Shown: positions 21,073-33,842 of the stretch, one piece after another | Layout: each line of letters begins with the position of its first letter | Numbering within the stretch: the stretch's first letter is position 1 | DNA from: Brasenia schreberi | Lineage: Eukaryota; Streptophyta; Magnoliopsida; Nymphaeales; Cabombaceae | Reading direction: 5' to 3' | NCBI GenBank assembly: GCA_036023115.1 | Contig: JAYKKT010000037.1 | Coordinates: 4,378,501 to 4,442,500 of the forward strand | DNA: 64,000 nucleotides | Program-made: the position numbers and the translations under genes | The notes under the pieces: generated by a model | The model's database searches: none | Told to the model about the DNA's origin: nothing | Seen by the model: the letters and a program-made list of their open reading frames with translations, nothing else

Positions 21073-21248
21073 TCACCTGCATATAGTAGGAAAGTTTCTG
21101 TTTCCTATTGGTTTCAAATTATTCATTATGCTGTTTTAGGAGCAAGTGAAGATGATAAACACCACCAATAAATGCAGATAGCATGTTTTTGAGTGCACGT
21201 ATGTGCAGCACTGAGGGCAGGAGGAGTGTTGCAAGTTGTAGATGCAAT

Positions 21249-21525
21249 TAGATATGGCCATTTCCTAATCGCCCAGGCGGTTCCAACCAGAACCACACCG
21301 GGCCATGAACCGATTGAACCCGGAACCGGAGACCACTCGGTTCGGTTTTGGTTTCACTCTCATCAAATCGGATTGGTATTTTTAAAATTTTTAAAATAAA
21401 AGTATTGGTTTCAGATTCAAACTGGAACCACCCTAGAACTGATGGTTCTAAAATCATAACAGAATCGGTCTCAGACCGATTTGATTATGGTTCTAGGTTC
21501 CGGTTAGCTCGGAATTGGACGTCTA
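21249..21525. repeat. TAGAC-family hAT-type MITE with perfect 8-bp target duplication (copy 2)
   Basis: Begins TAGATATGGCC and ends TTGGACGTCTA. It is flanked by identical 8-bp copies of GATGCAAT at 21241-21248 and 21526-21533. This copy defines the family's ends and target size. Confidence 0.88.
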
Positions 21526-21533
21526 GATGCAAT

Positions 21534-22107
21534 GGTTTCATCTGCTGACACTCTCAAAGGCGGATTCAACTGAGCTGTACTTCAAATTCCATATTTTGCA
21601 CTTTCTCCAAGTCTTTTGTTCCTTGTTTTTCAAATGTAATATTATATATGTATGTATGTATGTGTGTATGTATATTTTTCAATTTAGGATTAGTTCAAGT
21701 TGTTGTCTGGCCTAACCTGGATTTTTAGCTTGTAAATCTTTGGATTTTGAATTCATACAATACTGTTGGTGTTATATCGCTGCTTTCTGCTGTTTGGTTT
21801 GACTTGCAACATCTCTTTATAGTATAAAAATGTTGTTTTGTCTAGCAACATTAGCTACAACCTAGATCTTTTACACCCCTCGTTTTTGCATTTGTATACT
21901 ATGTCCTCTTTGAAGAATTCCCTGTTTTAATGGCATTCTCATATGGAGACCAAAAATTAAGGCTTCATCAACCATAGGAAAATATACTCCATTGGAGAAG
22001 TTATATATTACCTGAATTTATTGTTTGGAAAAAATTGAACTACTTGAATTGCCACATTTTTAGTGACTTGCGGTTTCTTTTGATTGTGTATCCATCCATT
22101 TTGATAT
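21534..22107. other. Intergenic, no gene recognised
   Basis: AT-rich, with a TATG simple repeat at about 21650-21672. No coding or repeat signature was identified. Confidence 0.4.
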
Positions 22108-23209
22108 AGGAAAAACTTAAGATATGATGCCAAGAGATATTGTTTAGAGAACTTTAGAAAAGAGAAGTATCCCTTCCACATACATCAATCTTATAAAAGA
22201 CATCTATTATAATGCATAAACATGTGCTAGGACTCATGAAGGAATGATAAATCTCTTTGAGGTTAATATTGGATTACATCAAGCCTCATCTTTAAGTTCA
22301 TATTTATTTGTATTGGTTATTGAAGAGCTAACAAAACACATTCAAGATAAGTCTATTTGTCTATGTTATTCACAAATGATATTGTATTAGTAGATGAGTA
22401 TAACAAAAAAGTTAATAGGAAATTATAATAACAAAGAAGAACATTAAAAAGTAAAGGCTTTCAACTTAGTAAAATAAAGACAAAATATATGGAATGCAAG
22501 TTTGGTCATTTGGTTCCTTCAACTAGCATAGAAATTAAGATTGACATACATTGCACCCTTTATAAGAAAAGTTTTAAATATCTAGGATCATTTTTTCAAA
22601 GTGATGAAAAAATTGATGGAAATGTTATGCATAGAATTAATAAAGGTTGGTTAAAATAGAGAGTTGCATCACATATTTTATGTGACAAGAAAATACCATT
22701 AAAGTTGAAAGGTAAATATTATAGAGTTGCAATTAGACCTGCTATGGTGTATGCTTATAAGTATTTTACAGTTATTCATCAACATGTATAAAAGATGTTC
22801 CTAACCGAAATAAAGATGCAGAGGTGGTTCATAAACATATACAAAATATTTTTGTGACGGAAATAAAGATGCCCAAATGGATGAGTTGTCACACAAGAAA
22901 ATAATGTATATGTAATGAGGTCATAGAAACAAATTAGGAGTCGCACCAATAGATGGCAAAATGAGGAAAAATTATTTAGGATGGTTTGAACATTTAGAAA
23001 GACGACCAAAGAAAGCTCGTGTAAGAAAGTATGAGATACTAGATTGTGAAATATCAAGAAAGAAAAAGGAAGACTATTGGAAGGAAATAATAAAGTATGA
23101 TTTAGCTTATGTTGAGTTAACGGTTGGCATGACACATGAACGAGCTTTATAGAAATTAAGAATTCATGCCCATCTAGTATGAGAAAAGGCTTAGTTGTTG
23201 TTGTTGTTG
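22108..23209 (+). mobile_element. RTE-clade LINE, 5'-truncated (copy 3)
   Basis: Starts inside the reverse transcriptase at a block corresponding to KAYDRVPRD and ends with AAAAGGCTTAGTTGTTGTTG plus further TTG units, the intact RTE 3' tail. 5' truncation with an intact tail is the usual outcome of target-primed reverse transcription. In-frame stops are frequent. Block order matches copy 2, including the LHQAS region and RWFEHLERRPKKA near 22980. Confidence 0.9.
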
Positions 23210-24175
23210 CTTAATTATCTACTCTTCTGCCTTCGTCTCTTAAGATGAGCAACTGGGGTCTGAATTGTTCTTGATATTTTTGCTCACATTTGTGAAAGGT
23301 AAAATGGATACTCTAATAAAATCTCGAAATCGCTGTCATCTAGCAGCCTGCCCCTTGACTGCTAATGCATATTTGAGGGGAGTACTTGCTTGGCAATGTG
23401 TAATGGATTGTGTCAACTCGAAGGGACTAATTCTTTTTCACAACTGAACTCATATCTTGTGCAACAGTGGTATGTTCTGTAAATGGACAGCTGAGTTGCA
23501 CTTGTTTTGAACTAGAATATTAAGAATTGAATGTAAATAGTTGGTAATGTTAGATGGATCAAATGGACGGGTGTTTTCTACTAGCTATGCCTCACGGATA
23601 GTTCTAATGGACTGCTGTACTGCTATCAGATATTACATACACACATACATGTGTGCGATTAAATAATAATTGATTCATGTTATAAGAAATTTTTCTTGTT
23701 GTTGTGTCTCCATACTTATGATTTCCGAACTCTCGAATCCCACGCCTGCACCTGTATCTCACACCTACAACCTTGTATTGTGGCGAGACCAGCGAACTGT
23801 GACTTGAATTTGAAAAACAGAACACGTAAAGAAGGCTCCAGACCAAGATAAATCATTTATCATACTGATGAAAGCACAAATATTTACACAATGAGAGCAA
23901 CCCATGAAACTTCAGCTATTAGACTCTTGAATTTATTTTATGAGACCACCTTGATTTTCTCTGAAGAATGACATGCAGAAACCACACACATAAGCAGCAG
24001 AATGAAATACTGTTGTAGGCAAAGATAAAACAGCCTAAGATTATAAAGAGGATCATGGCCAAAATCTCAACTTGCATAGACTTGGAAGTCCTTTCAGATT
24101 TATGGCAGCTTCATAGATCTCGGATGACACCATCAATCTAGCTTGCTATTTCTCGAATTCAGCAATATATGTGTC
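23210..24175. other. Intergenic between RTE copy 3 and the MCTP pseudogene
   Basis: No exon, repeat terminus or RNA gene was recognised. A short CACACATACA run occurs near 23640. Part may be the decayed 3' flank of the MCTP pseudogene. Confidence 0.4.
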
Positions 24176-26639
24176 TCAGATCATACTGTCAATTTTAGCT
24201 GGCAATCTCTTGAATAAATTACTTGGAACTGAAGGCAGCTTGCTTCTAAATCTTGGGTGCCTCAGTGTGTAGATTCCCACAGTCATAGCAACTGCCCTGA
24301 ATGGTGTCACATAAAGAACTATAGATGTAATCAAGCAAAATACTGTGAACAAGCTTGTAGCCCTTGGATCTCTCCAACTGAGTAGTGATTGAAACCTCTC
24401 TCCTTGTGTTGCCATGTCTCCCACCACTGTCTGTATTCTTCCTGCAATACTTCGGAGCCGGTCATACCTAATCCAAGAAATTAGCTTTGCTCCTCCTCAT
24501 GCTCCACATATGAGAGTCGACATCCAGCATATACTCCACAACCTCTTTCCTCAGGGGTGGTTCTGCCCTGCCAAGCCTTACTGCTACAATGTTCATAGCC
24601 TGGTATCTCAAACTGTCTAATTGATTCACAGTGAATGGATGTAAATAATGCATTTTTGGTAATAAAGGTGCCCATAAAGGTAAATTATGTTAGCTAGGGA
24701 GAGACATGTAAAGCGAATAGCCAATTGCAGTTCCCCATCTTCTTCAATCCAGAGGGACGCAGAACAAGTAGTGGGTAGGAGTTGGTGTAAATCCTATCCA
24801 TTTCTAAGGTTGACAAACGAATTCTTACCTTCCCAATTCTGGAGTCAATTTTGGCTCCACTTCCAGAGGTTTGCTGAGAACCTCCACCCAAATGGCAGTT
24901 GTCAAAAACTCCCACAGTTATAACAGTGCAAGGGTCATACACTTCCCATGTGTATTGCTCATTCCATTTAGGATTGAAGCTCGCAGTGATTGTTCTTGTT
25001 CTGACCCATTTCTGTCCATACTTGGCCACACAATAAGCATCTGTGGACCCCTTGCCATCGTTTGTCTTCATAGGCTGGAGCCCTTGAGCACTCAATATTC
25101 CCACTTCAAGAATGCCAATTGGCTGCTTCCATAGCTGCCTAGCAGTTGGCCTTGTATCACTAATGTACATTGCGGATTCGTCTAGGACATGATAAGCACC
25201 CTCAAGACAGACTCTGAGGTGAATTCTACTTGAGAACTTGAGTTTATGCCTCTTGTCACCCTCTAGAACACCAAAGCCAAATCTTTCAAGGTTGTACCAG
25301 AGCGAGTGTACAGGGCGGTGATCCAATCGCTTCTCAAATTCGTGCAGTGGCAAGCTTTTACTTCCCACAACTTCATCTTTTGCAGGGGTGGACTTGTTTT
25401 CCACTGTGAGCACCAGCTGTTCTTCAAAGGGTTCTGCTACTACAAACACCAGATCTTCGTTCCACAATGGATTGGGTGTTTTTGTTGGGCATAGCTTAGT
25501 CTTGAGCACCTGTTGTCCAACTTGAGCCTTTACAAACACTTGGGGTGGCTGGCTTTTATCCTGTGGCTCCACATCCTGAGCTTCAATTACGTTAACTCTG
25601 AGATACCATAGTTTTGGGTTAACATAAACCTTCGATCGGATAGTATAAACCCCCTCTCCCTGAACTGAAGCAGAATCTGAATGCCAAGCCTCTGGAAATG
25701 CTTCATCTGCTTGTGTTCCCATCCAAACAGCGAGCATAACTTCTCCTCTGACCTTGGTATTTCCTTCCGGTCCTCTAGTCTATACCACTGAGGAGCCAAG
25801 GGGCTATCTGGGGAACTCTTGTTGGCACATCTCTCTCCAAGCTGTGGGGAAGTGTCCTTGAGTATGTATTCCTCCTGAGGGTGAGGTACCTGGTGCATGA
25901 TTATTGGCACACCTTGTGGTTGCTTCTCTTCCAGACTTGTTTGGTTGCTGCGAGACTTGCTGCTTGTTTATATGCTGTGTAGTCTCAATTTTCACCCCAA
26001 CACAGGCTCCTTGATTTCTTATGATAAATTTGGAGAGATAGCAGGAATTAAAGTCAGCGTAGGACTCACAATTGAGGATGATGATGTTGACAATGATGAT
26101 GACGGAGACGATATTGGTCCTAATGATGATGTTGGTGATGCTGAAGTCGGTGCTCCTACTATAACAGGATTTGGACAATCAGCCTTTGTGGTAGTGTCAG
26201 AAGCAATAGCAGCAGAAGCAGGTCGTACCGGTGCTAAAAATGGAGTTTTGGCTTGACTTGGATAAATTTTCAGGCAAATCTCTCCTTTTACTGCCAAGAA
26301 GAACCACCTTCTCTCCAGGTGATGTTTCTGAACAACTTCTTCTTCTCCAAAAATGTTAGATCCTTCAATTCTCACTTTGCCGAGAAAGATTCGGCTGCAA
26401 CTCGATCCGCAGTCGTGGTACACACACACACCTCAATTATATGATTGTGAAGCTTAGCAGTAAGTATCATGCACCTGAAACTGCAGCTTCTCATTCCAGA
26501 TAAGGTTGAGGTTTCTGTCGATGGTGTGGGTTCGGCCTCGCTGGTTATCAAAGTCTACTTCTACAAATGGATTGCATGAGCCTTGGCCATCTTTTGGCAT
26601 GAAATCATGGGCGTCTATAACTTCGACAACCAGCTTCAT
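24176..26639 (-). pseudogene. MCTP family pseudogene, four-C2 (QUIRKY/MCTP2-like) class
   Basis: Minus strand, from the ATG of MKLVVEVIDAHDFMPKDG (26637-26639) to the terminal PAKIDSMI stop (24176-24178). The first C2 domain (FVEVDF, LIWNEKL, then FLGKVRIEG and KGEICLKIY) is broken by a frameshift near 26460. A serine/threonine-rich linker follows. The second C2 domain is almost wholly deleted: LKDTSPQLGERC is followed directly by PDSPLAPQWYRLEDRK, losing roughly 110 residues. After a further shift, C2 domains three and four are intact in one 347-codon frame (24694-25737: MLAVWMGTQADEAFPEAW, AYCVAKYGQKWVRTRT). Shifts at KKMG and near 24660 break the frame again. SKANF then joins out of frame to RYDRLRSIAGRIQTVVGD, deleting about 110 residues including the first membrane hairpin. 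It could not make a membrane-anchored MCTP. The presence of an N-terminal C2 and linker separates it from the intact three-C2 gene at 10344. Confidence 0.93.
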
Positions 26640-28998
26640 CCTAGACTTGTTTCTGTGCTCTTTACACAAAGGCTCCCTGAGAGGAAGCCCATGTTTGAAT
26701 GGGAGGCAAAGCTGTTTGTTCACCTGAGACTTTCAAAAAGCAAAAGGGGGAGGGAATATTGCTGGGGTGATTTTGATTTTTCTTCTTTCTTTCTTTCTTT
26801 TTTTTTACCCCAGTGTGAAACAGTAGGCTTTCGCTTACTGAAGGAGAAGGGGATGTTCTTGCATGTGCCACTATAGAGGCTACATGGTTAAAGAACTAAA
26901 AGGGTCGAGTTTGCAGATTCTTTGCTTTAGAAAACTCATATTTGACTTAATGATGCAACTGATATAAAGTTGGTCAAATCATAAGCTTGGTTTGGTTTAG
27001 TATGTCTTTGATGACATTAACTAAGCCTATATAAACCTGTAATGAATTGCATCCAACCTACTCTATCTGGTGATTTTGTTTGTTATAATGGTCCCAACCC
27101 TATTCTAGTCTACTGTGTGAATCTATGGTTGTGTAGAAAACCATATTATGGTGGATTCATCTTATCAACCGTTGAATCATCTTAGATCCAAAAGTTGGCG
27201 TAAGATCTAACCGTAGAAGAAAATGCATTTAAGTTCTGTCAAAATTTTCGGTTCTACATGCATAATATGAAATTCCTTCTGGCAGACAATGCATTTAATC
27301 GTGGCTTTTATCAAGTTTAATATACTATTTAAGATCTAATTCTCAAAACAAATAAGAATCAGCAGTTCATAGTTCATCAAAAGGGGGTTGCTTTGAAAAT
27401 GGTCAAAATTATCATATTTGAACCAAATTTAATATTAAATGTAGGATAAACTAGTGATGTTAAAGACAAGGTAGGAAGATTTTGTATTTGGACGTTTGAT
27501 TGATCCAAATCTCCCTCTATATTATTTAGAGATTATGCAGGATAAACAATGATATCAAAGATCAAACGGTGCAGATTTTGTGCAAGATTATGCACCTAAG
27601 ACAACCTCTCTCTATATATATGTTATTGAGCTATCCATCTATCTAAATATGTGCATATGAATTAAATAAGTTACTTTGCTCAATAGTGTACCAACTGAAC
27701 TTTGTTTTCACCTTCATAGACTTATCATGACATCTATCTGTTTTAATGTTAAGAATGAGTAGCATGAATATAAATCTCATCAATTTCTGAACTTCCACAA
27801 GTATGAATCCTGAGACTTTAAACCAAGGCGACCGCATGTACGCTAGCTATGATCACTGACAAATTTCGGTGTAACCTCTGTGTGTGTGTGATAGCGTTGT
27901 TCTTAGGCCTACATTCTTTTCTTCTTTAGAAAGTTCAAAGAAATTGCATCATATTTATTAATTTTTTCTGCAAGCACCAACGACAAAGCAGAAGAAAAGG
28001 GTTGGAAAGGAAAAGCAAAGAGAAAAAGAGACATCTTATCACGTTACTAAAGTGATAGCTCTCTTTATTCTCTTGAATGAATGAGCAATATTCGCTCTTA
28101 ACAACCCACTATACATGTCATTAATGTCCTTTAGAAGAGTTAGAAATGCACTAGAGCCAAACAGAGATTTAAGTCTGTAGCGTATATAATTATGGTACCC
28201 TATTTCTTCTTCTTCGTGAAAGGATCTTGTCTTCTCCACCCTGCTCAATGTTGAGTGAAGCGGCATCATCGAATTCTCCCTTTCAAATAAAAGTAAGAAT
28301 CTCCAGTCTAGTCATATTTGTTGAATAATTTTCAAAATAACAGAAATTTTGTAAGATTTATCCAAGAGTTGTAAACTCTCGAGGATGACACAAATATTAG
28401 TGTGAGATACAAATATCGAGAAAATGACTCATATTACAAAGAGCCATTAATACACTTAATTAAGTGCAATGACTCTTGAGAAGTATCTCTTCACTGTTTA
28501 TAAATAGGTGCAACCTTACTATTTTGAAATGAGATAAGAGGGTGTGTAAATAAGATCATACAATGAAGCATATGGTCAAGCCCCATCGTATTAGTACAAG
28601 TATAAGTTCATTTTTATTATTGTTTCTTTATTATTTTGTGAACATCATTAATATTTAATATTTAGAACTTGGTTAAGTTCGTGTGAGATTAGTCAAGTGG
28701 TGTTCAATGATACTTTATCATGCAAAAAATTTGTCAAGAGTTGCTTGTGTCCATAAAGTTGCTATGTTCGCAACATATTATACTTGTTCGTCGTTTGTTT
28801 TGTGTGTGCAAATTTTATTATATCAAGAATGATGGAATGATTCGGCTCCAAAAACAATGACATTCACTCTCTCGCGAAACCAGCTCAAACAATATTAAGG
28901 TGGATGAATCTTCTTGTTTTTTCGAATGTTCAAAGCATTTGAATATAAGCAGGATGCAGAAAAAGAACTGGGTGCCACACTTTTTGGGTAACTTTGGT
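26640..28998. other. Intergenic, no gene recognised
   Basis: The first part may be the upstream region of the MCTP pseudogene (an in-frame ATG at 26723 extends its frame by 28 codons, but the family normally starts at MKLVVEV). The rest is AT-rich with a CTTT simple repeat near 26783-26805 and short TA runs. The region around 28500-28900 is AT-rich with no motif. Confidence 0.4.
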
Positions 28999-29501
28999 TA
29001 GATATAGCCGACTCTTAACCTGCTAGAGCGAACCAAATCACGTACGGAACTGCCTGGGATTGAAAGCTGCCAACCCGAACTGGGCCAGTAACTGAGACCC
29101 CGGTTCGGTTATCACTCCACCTATCAAAAAACCATATCGAAACCAAATCCAGAACCAGCAGTTTCAACGGAAAGGAGAACGGTGGGTTCCTGCTTTACTT
29201 TAAGTTTCTTTCTTAATGTATTATTTTAATAGTTTTGAAATGAATGAATTCATACGTAATATGTTTTTCCTCACAAAATCTAATATGTTATCAGTTAATT
29301 TGGTTCTTCGTTATGTTGTAGACGTAGAAACTGAAACCAAACCGGAACTAGACCTGCCATCAAACAGGAACCAGCCCCTAAACAGTCATAAAACTGTCTC
29401 GGGAACCAGGCTGGAACTGGCAGAACCAAAACAAGAACTGGGTGAGTCCAAGTCAATTATGACCCCTGGTTCTGTGGAGCCAGCAGAACCAGCCATGTCT
29501 A
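28999..29501. repeat. TAGAC-family MITE, enlarged copy 3
   Basis: Begins TAGATATAGCC and ends CCAGCCATGTCTA, with GAACC-rich arms. It is about 500 bp because an unrelated AT-rich segment lies in the middle (roughly 29195-29325). The flanks ACTTTGGT and ACTCGGGC match at 5 of 8 positions. Opens an artefactual 117-codon ORF. Confidence 0.6.
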
Positions 29502-29581
29502 ACTCGGGCATTCTTTTAAGCAATATTCGCTCGAAGGATCAGAAGTGTGTTAGTACTGTAAACTGGTAGGGTCTTCTGACC

Positions 29582-29854
29582 TAGACATGGCCTGCTCCAG
29601 TTCGCCGGTTCAGGTGCCAACTTGAAACTGTCTGTTTCGGTTTTGGTCCTAAACTATATGGAACTGGAAAAATATTTAAAAAATGAACTTTAAAGTATTA
29701 AAATTTTATGAAACCAGCGATTTCAAACTATGGTTCCAATTCCGGTTCCGCAAAAGCTAGAACCAGAACTGAACTGGGTCCCTCCAGTTTCAGTTCCTGG
29801 CCTGATTCAGTTCTGACTGGAACAGCTGGACCGATTTGGGACCGACCATGTCTA
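29582..29854. repeat. TAGAC-family MITE, copy 4
   Basis: Begins TAGACATGGCC and ends CGACCATGTCTA, 273 bp. Flanking octamers TTCTGACC and TTTTAACT differ only by C/T or G/A changes (5 of 8 match), as expected for an aged 8-bp duplication. It lies 80 bp from copy 3. Confidence 0.72.
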
Positions 29855-31528
29855 TTTTAACTCCATCGTGCCACTAAAAGAAAAAAGAAAAGGAAAAAAT
29901 AGTAAATGCGGAAAATGATTGAGCTATGTATAAGCTTAAATCTAATGTACTCATATCATACAATATATGCAAGACATGATCAAGTCATGTTGGCTAAAAC
30001 ACCCTGTGTGTTACCAATAAGATTTAAAAGTCGGTCGTCGACCACAAAGGTCGTGTTCTCAAACATGATGCGGAAACCCAACGCTAACCCGAAAAGCCTA
30101 TTTATGTGCCTCTGTGTCTGTGTCCACCCAAAGTAACACCAAAGAAAAGGGTCATGCTCAGTTTAAGCTGTTGTTGACATGAAGATCAAATGACATGGTG
30201 CGAACATATACTGTAACATAAAACTGCTACCAATTTCCGACACGAAATGAGAACTGAATATGAACATGACTTGTTGCACTGGTGTATGGCTGAAGGCCCA
30301 GGACAGTCTAATATATGAACGTAAAAGGTGGGTTGATCTGCTTTTGACATGACTACTAAATGACACCACACAATTATATTCATGTATTTGCTTTACCTTT
30401 TGGGGCACGAGTGATAAAATTGTTCTGTATAAAATTACTTTTATATTTTTTTAAATACTCTTATAACTTTTAAATAACATTTTTATCCTATAAAAAATGA
30501 GATGCATTATTAGAGGTTCGCAAGGCTTTTCATTATTATCATGAATTGTCCTGGAAAAGAAATTGTCGGCCAAGAATTATTAAATCTGTTTTAGCCCCCT
30601 TTGTAAGGTGGTGGAACCAGAACCGAGTCATGCCTAAGCAACCGATGACTGGAACCAACCCAAGTCGATCCGTGAGCCAACTTGGGGATGGCAAGTGGAA
30701 ACATCACACCCCAGGTATCAAACCATGACCTTCAACTTGTGAGTGGACCTCCGAGCCAGGTGGCAATGCTCATTGTGCAGCGTGAAAACCTCGTCGGTGT
30801 GTCTGGATCGGGTTCCTTTGCCTCAAACAACAGACCTGGGTGCTGGTAGATCCGACGATTCTTCGCGCACGTGAAAATTTGTGAGATGCAAAAAAGGACT
30901 TGTTCTTGGTATACTTTTTTTATTTTAAAGGTGAGGAAAGCCCAGATAATTTTGCAAGAAAATCATGAAATATTATATTTCTTTTTTGAACAATAAAATG
31001 AACAGAGTCTGTAAAGACCATAGAAAAGATTAATTTTTTAATGTTTATAGGAAAGACCGAGGGTTACAATGATGGAAAATGAGTTCCTATTTTTGATAAT
31101 TATTACGGTCACAGTAGGTCCTTATTTCAGCTGTTAGAGAAGATATGTTCCAGCTAGGAGTGGCAAACTGGGTCAGTGGGTTGTCACTGTAGGTTCGGGT
31201 CAAAAGCAGGTCGACTCTGACGAGACCTTTTCTTCTCATTTGGAAGGGGATTTTCAGAAGCCATATCCCAAACCAATAGGCTTTGGACTGAATATGATCC
31301 GACTGAATATGACTCAATATATATATTGGACCCTTTTGATTACCAACACTTGATCACCTATTGTTTTTGAGTGGTATGAATATAATTTCAATTTTAAGGG
31401 GTTTTAAATTAAATTTTTGAAATTACACTCATACCACACAAAAGTAATGAATGAGTATGTCAAATGTGGGCATGATGTAGTTTTTCCTTCTTTTTTTCTT
31501 ATATATATAGAGTATGTATTATATATAT
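29855..31528. other. Intergenic with a possible minus-strand SINE
   Basis: No host gene recognised. At about 30690-30790 the minus strand has a B-box-like GGTTTGATACC and an A-box-like GGCTCGGAGGTCC in tRNA-like order, possibly a decayed SINE. An AT-rich stretch with a short TA run is at 31317-31325. Confidence 0.4.
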
Positions 31529-31755
31529 GCTAGCATATCCAAACAAATCTCAACGATCCAATTTAAAAGATGGATGGTTGAGATTTGTTTGAATATGCTA
31601 TTATGTAATCTTGCTAGAATACCAAGCGTTATATATATGCGTATGTATTTGTATGTGTACTTCTTGCTTTTAAAATTAAAATCTCAACAATCTATCTTAT
31701 GGTTGAGCTTCGTTTGGATACATTAGTATGTAATCTTGCTATCATATACCAAGCC
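31529..31755. repeat. SSR-associated MITE pair, TGCTAGC family
   Basis: Hairpin arms GCTAGCATATCCAAACAAAT and the complement ATTTGTTTGAATATGCTA fold around a short loop (31529-31595). A second, looser arm pair reaches TATGTAATCTTGCTATCATA at about 31750. TA runs lie before the first unit and after TTGCTAGAATACC. Same family as 4986-5213. Confidence 0.6.
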
Positions 31756-32730
31756 ATATATGTGTGTGTTCAAAACACATCATGCCTATCTCCAGCCTTT
31801 TGAATTTTTATGAAAAAATAAAGAATTATAAATTTATTATTGCAACCGTGGAAAATGTGTGAGTAGACTGGACAAGGGAAGAGATGCACACTGTCATATT
31901 TGACTTGCCTGAATTGCGAGATATGTTGGGCCGGTGGTGTCCAAAATTATGTTCTTGGTGACTTCAATTGTTACAGTTAAAAGTAACGTGAACTTCAATT
32001 GTATTCATTAATTTTGAGAAAGTAAGAAAATTTCTCCGCATTCAATGTTTAGCCAATCAAATGATTGGGATCACACAAACAAAAGGTTCTTTTGCTGTGT
32101 GAAGATAGTCTTTAGGGATGGTAAGGGCATGTTTGCTTGCGTTGACAAGGTGGCACATTGCCGCTTTGTGCTCGAGATGCAAATGCAGTATAAGTTCCTC
32201 TAGGAATGGTAAGGGTGTGTTTGATTCACGGTTGTAGGGGAACATGGCCCTGATTTTGGTACTCGTAGTTTCAAGTTCTATTGTGTATCAAATGGTAAAC
32301 CCATCACTTGCATAGAACTATGGTTTCATGACCCAATTTGAGTAAAAAACATAGGCACTAGGAAGATGTGAGCCATAGGAACTTGGTCCATGCGCATCAC
32401 ACGAAAACCTAAGCACCTCCATCACTCTTATGTTGCTATCGCATGTTGTATGAAAACATAAACATCGGTTTCACTCACAAATCAAGTGTAAAATCATGGT
32501 TCTTCACAACTATTATTACAAGTCATGTGAGTCTAAGTCTATAGTTCTAGTACCAAAAGACTAGAACCACGAATCAAACATATCCTAAATGGGCAAAAGG
32601 AACAAGAACAAACTCTATTCATAGCTCCATCATCTCAAAATCGTCTTTGGGTTTTTCTTTAAAATGCAGTGCAACATAATATTACATAGACAAGCAAAGA
32701 TAATAAGCACACATACAATGGGAATTTACA
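31756..32730. other. Intergenic, no gene recognised
   Basis: Non-coding. Two similar TAGGAATGGTAAGGGTGTGTTTG-like patches (near 32113 and 32200) look like inverted or direct remnants of a MITE whose body could lie at 32113-32600, but I could not settle the ends. Confidence 0.35.
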
Positions 32731-32885
32731 TCAAGCCACTCCACCCGAAATTTCGAAAATAAACTTAAAGCCTATAACCCATCATGGGATCCATAAGCTA
32801 TAATACATAATTTGCCCTACCTTAAACCATTAAAGGGGCTATCTAGCCTGCTTTAAATGAGTTTCTAGATCCACCACTGTGTACT

Positions 32886-33060
32886 TGAAGACATGGCACC
32901 AGTTTCAAGCAGAAGCAAACTGGTAAACCGACGGTAATTGGAACTATCAAACAGGAACTGAAAAATCAAATCTCGAAGCATAACCAAGCCTTGGGGGTAC
33001 CCAATTTGGTTACAATCCCTCCTTTGATAGAACTGGAACTGAAACCGGAGGTTCATAGAT
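32886..33060. repeat. TAGAC-family MITE fragment
   Basis: Begins AAGACATGGCACC (first base of TAGAC changed) and shows the GGAACTG/GAACTGGAACTGAAACC interior of the family. The right terminus is not seen. A GATCCACCACTG end of the CAGTGGC family lies immediately upstream, at about 32866-32878. Confidence 0.45.
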
Positions 33061-33191
33061 TTGATCCTTTTCATAAGTTTTTCTTCTTCAAACTTTTTGC
33101 TTTTATTTTTTTGTTTTTCTTTAGTTGTTGGTTCACCAATAACTGTAATTGGAAGTGTAGTACAAAACTCAGTTCTGTTACAATTTATGTT

Positions 33192-33625
<434 letters not shown>

Positions 33626-33710
33626 GGTATATTCTAGCATACTTAGGTGCTAGCAGATCCAAACAAATCATAATTATCCAATCTTCTGAAAGTATATATA
33701 TATACTTGAT

Positions 33711-33842
33711 AAGAGCTGAAGCTCAATGTGTGTGTGTGTAAATCGTGTACGATTAAGAGCTAAAGCTCAAGTGTACGTGGGTGTCTTGTGTATGAGATAA
33801 GAGCTAAAGCTCAAGTGTACGTATGTGTCTCGTGTGTCAAGC
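33711..33842. repeat. 44-bp tandem repeat, three units
   Basis: Units start at 33711, 33755 and 33799 with AAGAGCTRAAGCTCAA followed by GTGTACG-type and GTGTCTYGTGT sequence. Each unit carries the small palindrome GAGCTAAAGCTC. Units two and three are closest to each other. Confidence 0.85.

Noticed and set aside
26640..26723. N-terminal extension of the MCTP pseudogene from the ATG at 26723
   Set aside because: Family members start at the MKLVVEV methionine; the extra 28 codons have no family similarity.
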